DNA from: Rallus limicola
Taxonomy: Eukaryota > Chordata > Aves > Gruiformes > Rallidae
Direction of reading: 5' to 3'
DNA: 64,000 bases
NCBI GenBank assembly: GCA_022605955.1
Contig: JAKCOZ010000041.1
Coordinates: 2,130,001 to 2,194,000 of the forward strand
Both the position numbers and the translations under genes were made by a program. Every line of letters starts with the position of its first letter. Positions within the stretch are counted from its first letter, which is position 1. Of this stretch, positions 56,562 to 64,000 are shown one piece after another. Under the pieces are notes generated by a model that searched no databases, was not told the DNA's origin, and saw only the letters and a program-made list of their open reading frames with translations.

Positions 56562-57764
56562 GTAAGGACAGCTAAAGCTATGAGATGATATTTCCATGTA
56601 CTTAAACTTGCAGTATCAGGCAGAGACTCCTTCCTTTGCTGTCTAACCTCTTGTAATACCCTTTCCTAGGTCTTTTCACAGGCCAGCAAATTTCTAGTCG
56701 GACAGACAGACAACTGTAGGCGGCGATGGTTTCCCTTGTGAGGGGATGCCTTGCTGGAAATGCTGCCTCGTTGAACAGTGCACACTTAGCTTGGTGTTGT
56801 GCTTGGGTGGTAAAAAGCTTTCTGAAGTGTCAGCACAGAACTTGAGTTGACATTGTCATCTCTGAATCTCTTGAAGTGCATTGAAAGCCAGAGTGGAGCA
56901 AAACTGAAGCTCTAACTAAAAAGAACCCCATAAAGTCTGGGACTCTGAGCATGTTCAGTGAAAGCTTTTTTCTACCTATTCCTGATAGTCTTTTGTGTGG
57001 GTGTTTATCTCATCTAAACTCATTTACACACCTATCTCTTGCAAAATGGAAGATGTATTTCTGTGTCCTTGTGCTTGGAGTACATTTCACTGTTATGGCT
57101 AAATAGGGGCTGGGTGTAGATGGTCCCTCACCCCCTGAGGCAGAAAGCTGCCCTTGATGACCACCAGTGTTCCTTGTGTTTTGATATAATGTGGGTTATC
57201 TTCAGCTCACCCAAGGGTTATCCAGCAGCATGTGGTGTCTTTTGCTCCTGCTTCTTGGAAAGCAAAGCAAGAAGAGGTACTGTGATGCAGTGCAATCTGT
57301 GCTTTGTTTAAAAGTGCTGCTCTGCTTTTTGTGTCCACTGTGTTTGGAGTTAGCACAATTATATCATGTACCTTTGTGGGACCTTAATTGAGAGTTGCAG
57401 ATCACTTCCTTATGGACAGCTGCCTGTGTTAAACTTTTATTAATGTTTTGGTTAGTGTAAACTTTCATGTTTGAGTTTGAATTGGAGCAGAATTTCAAGT
57501 GCTTTTCTATTTACATACAAAACAAGAAATATTTCCTTGGGGGAAAATTTTGCTGCAGTTAGCAAAAGTTTGAAGAAATTAATATTAACAAAAAAGAACA
57601 AAACTTGTAGTATGACTTGGCAAGTTGAACGTGCTGCTCAAAGGGAGCAGGAGTGCCAGCTTCACCCAGCCTGGCAGCAAGAGCATCAGTCCTTTGTGAT
57701 GTTGAGTACAGTTGAGGTTTTCCACAGTAAAAACCTGTTTTATGTTGATATTCCTTAGGGGAAT
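56562..57764. other. Start of XPO6 intron 6
   Basis: Ordinary intron without recognised features. Confidence 0.5.
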
Positions 57765-58073
57765 CAACTTTTTAAAAGGGTAGATAATAGCAGGAAAAGG
57801 GGGAATGGATTACAGCTGAAGGAGGGAAGGTTTAGATGAGAGATTGTGGGGGAAGCTCTTTCCAGAGAGAGTGGTGAGGGGCTGGAACAAGCTGCCCAGA
57901 GAGGGGGTGTGTGCCCTGTGTCTGGGGGTGTTGAAGGCCAGGTTGGCTGTGGCCCTGGGCAACCTTGTGTAGCTCCAGGCCTGGAGGTTGGTGTCCCTGC
58001 CTGTGGCAGGGGGGTTGGAGCTCTGTGCTCCTTGGGGTCCCTTCCAACCCAGACCAGTCTATGGATTCTATGG
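57765..58073 (+). mobile_element. CR1 LINE 3' fragment, left duplicate
   Basis: It has the GGCTGGAACAAGCTGCCCAGAG block and ends ATTCTATGG. From 57799 it is part of the left copy of the duplication of about 960 bp. Confidence 0.92.
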
Positions 58074-59980
58074 TTCCTTGTTTGTAGCAAGTGCCTCAGC
58101 TGCTAATAACCATACTGGGTATGTACTTGAATTGTTCCCTGAGCCCGGGTGCAGGCTGGGAGGTTCTCATTAATGGCCAAGGGCATGCCTGCAGGACAGG
58201 TACCACCCCATGGACAGCAGGTTCCAGAGGTGCTGGGAACTTACATGGATACCACCCAGAAAATCTGGTTTTGTTGTCTGGAGTTGTGATTTAAAAAAAA
58301 AAAACAACCAAAGAGTGAAAGAAATTCTGGGCCAGCTGTTGGAGGAAGCCTGTTGGAGGTGACCTCTCAGATCCTGAATTGCTGGATGGTGCTGTTGCCA
58401 AGGCAGCTTTTCATTCCCCTCTGCATTCACCCTGTGACTCGAGAGTGGATATCTCAAAGTGAAAGTATGCTGTGTGTCTGTTCTGGGTCTTCCCTTTCTC
58501 CCTTTTCCAGCAAGACAATCAAGCTTCTTACACAGTTTTTCATGGTAATTGCTGGTAATTACAGCTACACTGACCCTTCCTTTAGAACTTCAGGCTTAAT
58601 TTCATTGGGTTCTGCCCATACAAACTTGTTTATTTGAAACTTTCTCTGTCTTTTTAAAACTTTACTTATTTTATTTCCTGAGCTCTGCTTTAACTGTTTT
58701 CTCCATGTTAAAATTGCTTCTGCTTCAGCTTCTTCAAGTCCCAAGAGCACTGAGGGCTTCCCTCTTGTCCCCTGCTCGCTCACTTTTGATGTTTCATGAA
58801 GGACTCTGCTTTTTCTTTCTTCATTAACCAAATGTCCCCTGGGTGACACTGTGGGGATATGACGGGTTGAAAGGTTCTCAGGGAGCAGTGAGAGCACTGC
58901 TGGGGTTACTGACCTGGTGTACTGGTAGGGATTACAGCCAGACACACGTTGGTAGCCATCTGGGCATTGCACATCTGGCCTTTATCTGCAGGCAGGGATC
59001 AGTGCATCCTTGGAAGGGAATTTGGGGGAATGGATTACAGCTGAAGGAGGGAAGGTTTAGATGAGAGATTGTGGGGGAAGCTCTTTCCAGAGAGAGTGGT
59101 GAGGGGCTGGAAGGGGCCGCCCAGAGAGGCGGTGGGTGCCCCATCCCTGGGGGTGTTCAAGGCCAGGTTGGCTGGGGCCCTGGGCAACCTTGTGTAGCTC
59201 CAGGCCTGGAGGTTGGTGTCCCTGCCTGTGGCAGGGGGTTGGAGCTCTGTGACCCTTGGGGTCCCTTCCAACCCAGACCAGTCTATGATTCTATGGTTCC
59301 TTGTTTGTAGCAAGTGCCTCAGTTGCTAATAACCATACTGGGTATGTACTTGAATTGTTCCCTGAGCCCGGGTGCAGGCTGGGAGGTTCTCATTAATGGC
59401 CAAGGGCATGCCTGCAGGACAGGTACCACCCCATGGACAGCAGGTTCCAGAGGTGCTGGGAACTTACATGGATACCACCCAGAAAATCTGGTTTTGTTGT
59501 CTGGAGTTGTGATAAAAAAAAAACCAAACCAAACAGTGAAAGAAATTCTGGGCCAGCTGTTGGAGGAAGCCTGTTGGAGGTGACCTCTCAGATCCTGAAT
59601 TGCTGGATGGTGCTATTGCCAAGGCAGCTTTTCATTCCCCTCTGCATTCACCCTGTGACTCGAGAGTGGATATCTCAAAGTGAAAGTATGCTGTGTGTCT
59701 GTTCTGGGTCTTCCCTTTCTCCCTTTTCCAGCAAGACAATCAAGCTTCTTACACAGTTTTTCATGGTAATTGCTGGTAATTACAGCTACACTGACCCTTC
59801 CTTTAGAACTTCAGGCTTAATTTCATTGGGTTCTGCCCATACAAACTTGTTTATTTGAAACTTTCTCTGTCTTTTTAAAACTTTACTTATTTTATTTCCC
59901 AAGCTCTGCTTTAACTGTTTTCTCCATGTTAAAATTGCTTCTGCTTCAGCTTCTTCAAGTCCCAAGAGCACTGAGGGCTT
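57799..59980. repeat. Direct duplication, two copies of about 960 bp
   Basis: Copy 1 is 57799-58759 and copy 2 is 59024-59980, separated by 264 bp. Each has a CR1 3' end followed by about 680 bp of non-repeat intron. The non-CR1 part differs at only a few bases plus an A-rich tract. Confidence 0.95.
59024..59296 (+). mobile_element. CR1 LINE 3' fragment, right duplicate
   Basis: This is the counterpart of the CR1 in copy 1, with GGAAGGGGCCGCCCAGAGAG and the tail TCTATGATTCTATGG. Confidence 0.93.
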
Positions 59981-60035
59981 AGAGCTCTGTGCTCCTTGGG
60001 GTCCCTTCCAATCCAGACCAGGTGGGATTCTATGA
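59981..60035 (+). mobile_element. 55-bp CR1 tail at the duplication edge
   Basis: AGAGCTCTGTGCTCCTTGGG to GGGATTCTATGA is only the last part of a CR1. It abuts the right end of copy 2 exactly. Confidence 0.88.
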
Positions 60036-61018
60036 TACAGGACAAACATGGGTTTAGTGAAACTCTGCCATTAAAATCTGCATGGGAGATTGTTTTTCTG
60101 CCCTTAAAATATGTGAAATCTGCAACCCACACCTTGTTACAATTGAGTCTCATTCCTGCAGCCAAATATTCCTGTTCACTGGTGACACTTAAACTCTTCC
60201 ATTGCTTAGATGAAGCTAATGCCTTTATTTTTCCTCTCTACATTCAGGTGAAAGTAAAGATGTTTGAAAAGCCAAAATTTCAGAGTCCTTATAAATGTTT
60301 AATATCTTCTGCCAGAGCCAAACTCTCTTTAGGAACTTGGAAAACCTATGCTTCCTTTTTTTGCCAAGGGAAGCAGAGTGAAATGGTTACTTGCAAGTCT
60401 TGCAGAGTTTTTAAATAGCACTTGAAGACAATGTTAAACTCATTTCTCATACTGCTTAAGCAAAGGAGCTCTCATAATGTCCTGTGCTGGGAAACGTTGG
60501 AGTTATTGCATCAATACAGAATTTACTCAGCAATAATATCTTATCCTCCAAATGTTGTCTCTGCATGATTGATGGCTCTTTATTTATGAATCCCTCTGTT
60601 TAGACATACTTACTCATGTATGGTAAATAAATGAGTAACAGAAATGTTTGCTGATGCTTTCTGCTTCAGAACAACCTGATCCCTGCTCCTCCTGGAGAGT
60701 TTTCTTCATTTTAGCAAACACAGTCCATCCTGTAAGCCTATCACCTGTTTGCAGTCACCCAGTATAATTTAAAATCCTTTTAACTCTGAGCTTTGGTAAT
60801 ATAATTGGGTGCAAAGTACTCAGGCCAACTGCCATGAGTTACAGGGACATAACTTAGAGTTTCTGGTCTTGATGGGTTAAAACATGAGAATCTTGGATTC
60901 TTTTTTTATTATTTGGTGGAGTTTGCCAGGCCAGGCATTTGAAAGGAGCATGTGTGCTGCTGTGAAAGCACAGTGCAAGAGGCTCTTGCACTGCAGCATG
61001 TTTTTTAATATAATATAA
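60036..61018. other. XPO6 intron 6, AT-rich part
   Basis: Unremarkable AT-rich intron. Confidence 0.5.
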
Positions 61019-61725
61019 TCGAATCCCAGGGGTTGGAAGGGAGCTGGAGAGCTCCTGGGGTCCAAGCCCCTGCCAAAGCAGCTCCCCAGCTCATAGTGCA
61101 CAGGGCGGCGTCCAGACGGGGCTGGAATCTCTCCAGAGATGGAGACTCCACACCCCCCTGGGCAGCCTGGCCCAGGGCTCCCTCACCCTCACTGGGGAAA
61201 AGGTCTGCCCCAGCTTGGGGGGGAACTTCCTAGGCTCCAACTTGCAGCCAGTGCCCCTTGTCCTGTCCCCACAGGCACTGACAAGGGGCTGCCCATTTCC
61301 CCTGCATCCCATCCTTCAGATCTTGATACACATGAAGAAGGTCCCCCCTTAGTCTTCTTCCCCTCCAGGCTGAACAGCCCCAGCTCCCTCAGCCTTTCCT
61401 CACAGGGGAGCTGCTCCAGGCCCTTCAGCATCTCCAGAGCCTCCTCTGGACTCTCTCCAGGAGATCCCTGGCTGTTTGATCCCAGGGAGCCCAGCACTGG
61501 ACACAAGACTCCAGGTGGGGCCTGAGCAGGGCAGAGCAGAGGGGGAGGATCCCCTCCTGTGACCTGCTGCCCACACTCCTCCTGATGCCCCCAGGATCCC
61601 ATTGTCTCTCTCAGCCCCAGGGCACACTGCTGGCTCATGGCCACCCTGTCATCTACCATGTCCTTCTCCACAGAGCTCCTCTCCAGCAGGTCACCCCCAG
61701 CCTGTCTAATCCAGCTGAAGTAGCA
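61019..61725 (-). mobile_element. CR1 LINE fragment, about 700 bp
   Basis: It starts near CGAATCCCAGGGGTTGGAAGG and continues through TCCCTCAGCCTTTCCTCACAG and GACTCCAG-type ORF2 remnants. It belongs to a different subfamily from the 39-48-kb copies. Confidence 0.85.
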
Positions 61726-62845
61726 CGGTGCCTTAAACTCCCAGAGCAGAGGAGAAACACACAGTGATAGGGTGTGACAGGGAGTTATGAATTTAGGGAT
61801 GTAAGACACTGATCTTAATGAAAAGTGGAGACTTAAGAGGAATCTGTTCACGTTTGTTTCTGCAGGCTCTGGAAATAGCTCAGTAAATCATACCTGTTGT
61901 TTTCATATTCCTAGTGTTGGGTCATTCACTTTAAAAAAAATAAATAGAATTACCCTGCTTTTCTGGGGAGAACTTAAAATTCTATAACCTAGCAAGTACT
62001 TGTGGGTTTCTGAAGGCAAAGAGGTTATTTGTCTCAGGGAGGCAAATGTATTGAATGACATAGGAAGCTGAAGAGATTTTTCAGTGTGTGGTCTGTGGCA
62101 GCCTGAGAGTCAGCAGGCAGCTTCTGTAGGGAAGGGCAGCCTGGCTGGCTGTCTCTGTTATGGCTTCCATAAAGCTTTCAAGGCTTCTTGCTAAAAGCTT
62201 TTGAAGGCCATCAGTGATAAAGGGAGCCTCTGTGCTGTTGAAAAATGGGTTAGAAGGTAGGAGGTAAAAGGGAAATGGAAATAGTCCATGAGGGTCACTT
62301 CTGGAGTGCTGTGCTCATGGCTATACTTGCTAGAGCCTTGGGAAAAGGGCTCAGTAAAGAGTCAAGGAGGCTTGTTGACAACACCAGGCCAGCCAGTAGT
62401 GAAAAGGAGGCATGACTGAAGCCTTGCAGGAAGATGTGTCTGGGCAAACAGGAGGGGAAATGCAAAGCCAGATAAGTATAGTGTGAGTTTGGGCAGGGAG
62501 AGTGATTCTCATCTTGTACCAAATCATGGGCTCCAAGCTCACCCTCAATATGCAGGATCTCATCTTCTGAGTGTCAGGCCAGATCCTTCTGCAAAGCCTT
62601 CAGTGGGCAGTGGTTAGAGCCAGGTAACTGCCATGGTGCTGTAAAGATCAAGGCTCATCTGTACCTGAGCCGTGGCTGCAGGGCCTGTCTTCCCATACCA
62701 GTGGGTGTTGAGGGGGGGCAAATGCCTAGTAGAAAGGCAGCAGAGGTGACCTATAGTGGTTAGTGGCTTCCATGTAAGGGAAGAAAGTCATAGTCTTCAT
62801 TCCCAAAGAAACTGAGAGCAAGGAGCTGCAGTAGAAAGCTGTCGA

Positions 62846-63352
62846 GTGACACACCTGGAGTGCTGGGTCCAGTTCTGGGCTCCTCAGCATCAGAAGGACA
62901 TGGAGCTCCTGGAGCCAGTCCAGAGAAGGGCAACCAGGCTGGGGAAGGGGCTGGAGGGCAAATCCTCTGAGGAGCAGCTGAGGGAGCTGGGGGTGCTCAG
63001 CCTGGAGAAGAGGAGGCTGAGGGGAGCCCTTCTCCCCACCTCCCCTGCCCTGCCAGGAGGGTGCAGAGAGGTGGGCGCTGGTCTCTTCAGCCAGGGGCCA
63101 GGAGCTGGGCCAAGGGGCAATGGGCTCAAGCTGGGCCAGGGCAGGGTCAGAGCAGATGGGAGGGCAAAGTTCTTCCCTGGCAGAGTTGTCAGGGCCTGGC
63201 CCAGGCTGCCCAGGGAGGGGCTGAGTCCCCTTCCCTGGGTGTGTTTACCAGCTGGGGAGATGAGGTGCTCAGGGATCTGGTTCAGCTTAGGATGGGAATG
63301 GTTGGACTTGGTGAGCTTCAAGGGCTTTTCCAACCTGGTGATTCTGTGACAT
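62846..63352 (+). mobile_element. CR1 LINE 3' fragment
   Basis: It encodes broken remnants of the CR1 ORF2 end (LECWVQFWAPQHQKDMELLE, then EEQLRELGVLSLEKRRLRGA) and ends TGGTGATTCTGTGA. Confidence 0.9.
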
Positions 63353-64000
63353 GTAGAAGCTGAATGGGAAGAGATCACTTCTTTTCCCTGTTTGGGTTGT
63401 GAGGGGTAGGAAATGAAACTAACAGCTGGCAGCCCCAGACAGCAACCATCTTTACAGTGTGTAGTTATGCTGTGGAGCTCTTGTCACAGGAGGTTGTCAA
63501 TACATCCTGGAAGTTTCTGTGGCTTTAGTTGGAGACTGGATGAATTTGTGAAGGAGAAATCCTGAGACTATGCAGAATTTTTGAAGCCTGCCCTGGCTCA
63601 GGGAGTTTTTGGAGGCTGAAGTGAGCTGTTGGTGCCTGCAGTGGGCTTTGGGACTTTGAGGACAGGTGCTGTACTAGGTAGGCTTATTGGTTTGAGTTGG
63701 CATGTCTGCTCTTACGTCATACACCACCAGAAGGAGCTCTGCCAAGGCTCTGATGTCCCAGAGAACCTGTGCAAGTTTACATCAAGGATGCTTGACCTCG
63801 TAAGGGGGACTGATTTTGTAATGATTTCCAAAAATGCATCTCCTGGCATCGCTCTTACCATCTGAACAAAAGTTTGGGAAATTGTGGAGTCCAGAAATTG
63901 TTAGTCTCTCTTGAGCAAGTGCTGGAGGCTCTGATGGCCTTTGCTTTATAGCTCAGGCTGGCAGTGGCAGGACTTGGAGGTGGTTGCCCTGGTTGATAAT
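63353..64000 (+). other. XPO6 intron 6, window end
   Basis: No exon with the phase needed after exon 6 was found. One 78-codon open frame (63629-63865) has no supporting splice or family evidence. Confidence 0.5.

Noticed and set aside
61558..61600. GTGACCTGCTG as the next XPO6 exon (expected GGT-GAC-CTG)
   Set aside because: It lies inside a CR1 copy, has no acceptor, and does not continue into XPO6 sequence.
63629..63865. 78-codon frame near the window end
   Set aside because: It has no splice signals of the needed phase, no recognised family, and lies inside XPO6 intron 6.

Overview
The window is avian nuclear DNA. It contains many CR1 LINE fragments with the bird-type 3' tail (ATTCTATG repeats, or the reverse complement starting TCATAGAAT), split vertebrate genes with GT-AG introns, CpG islands and no operon structure. 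The gene order matches SBK1 and XPO6, which are head-to-head neighbours on human 16p11-p12. High GC and dense simple repeats in the left half suggest a microchromosome.

Layout. 1-9981: GC-rich DNA downstream of SBK1. It holds a 255-bp TTTCCC tract, a 20-bp minisatellite, a CCAAT/TATA promoter-like element with a candidate 50-residue microprotein, and probable SBK1 3'UTR near 8.5 kb. 9982-11797: the three coding exons of SBK1 on the minus strand, encoding a complete 393-residue kinase. 11798-18.6 kb: SBK1 5' intron and a CpG island with candidate non-coding first exons. 18.6-31.2 kb: the divergent intergenic region, with AT-rich homeodomain-motif islands, RFX X-boxes, a 44-bp perfect hairpin, a CR1 with reverse-transcriptase remnants, and a few unrecognised minus-strand exon-like stretches. 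31.2-32.5 kb: XPO6 CpG-island promoter and exon 1. 32.1-64 kb: the first six exons of XPO6 (214 of about 1,125 residues) in long AT-richer introns full of CR1 copies, with a second perfect hairpin and a recent tandem duplication of about 960 bp.

SBK1 is a serine/threonine kinase of the SH3-binding-kinase family. XPO6 is the nuclear exportin for actin-profilin complexes. They are neighbours by conserved synteny, and nothing in the sequence implies a shared pathway. I found no clearly novel molecular system. The observations most worth checking are the two long perfect hairpins, the CR1-bounded duplication with uneven divergence, the adjacent Pumilio and miR-25/92 sites in the probable SBK1 3'UTR, the 26-nt frame-shifting micro-exon in XPO6 intron 1, the TATA-driven cysteine-rich microprotein candidate, and the unassigned exon-like stretches at 22.7, 23.9 and 27.0 kb.
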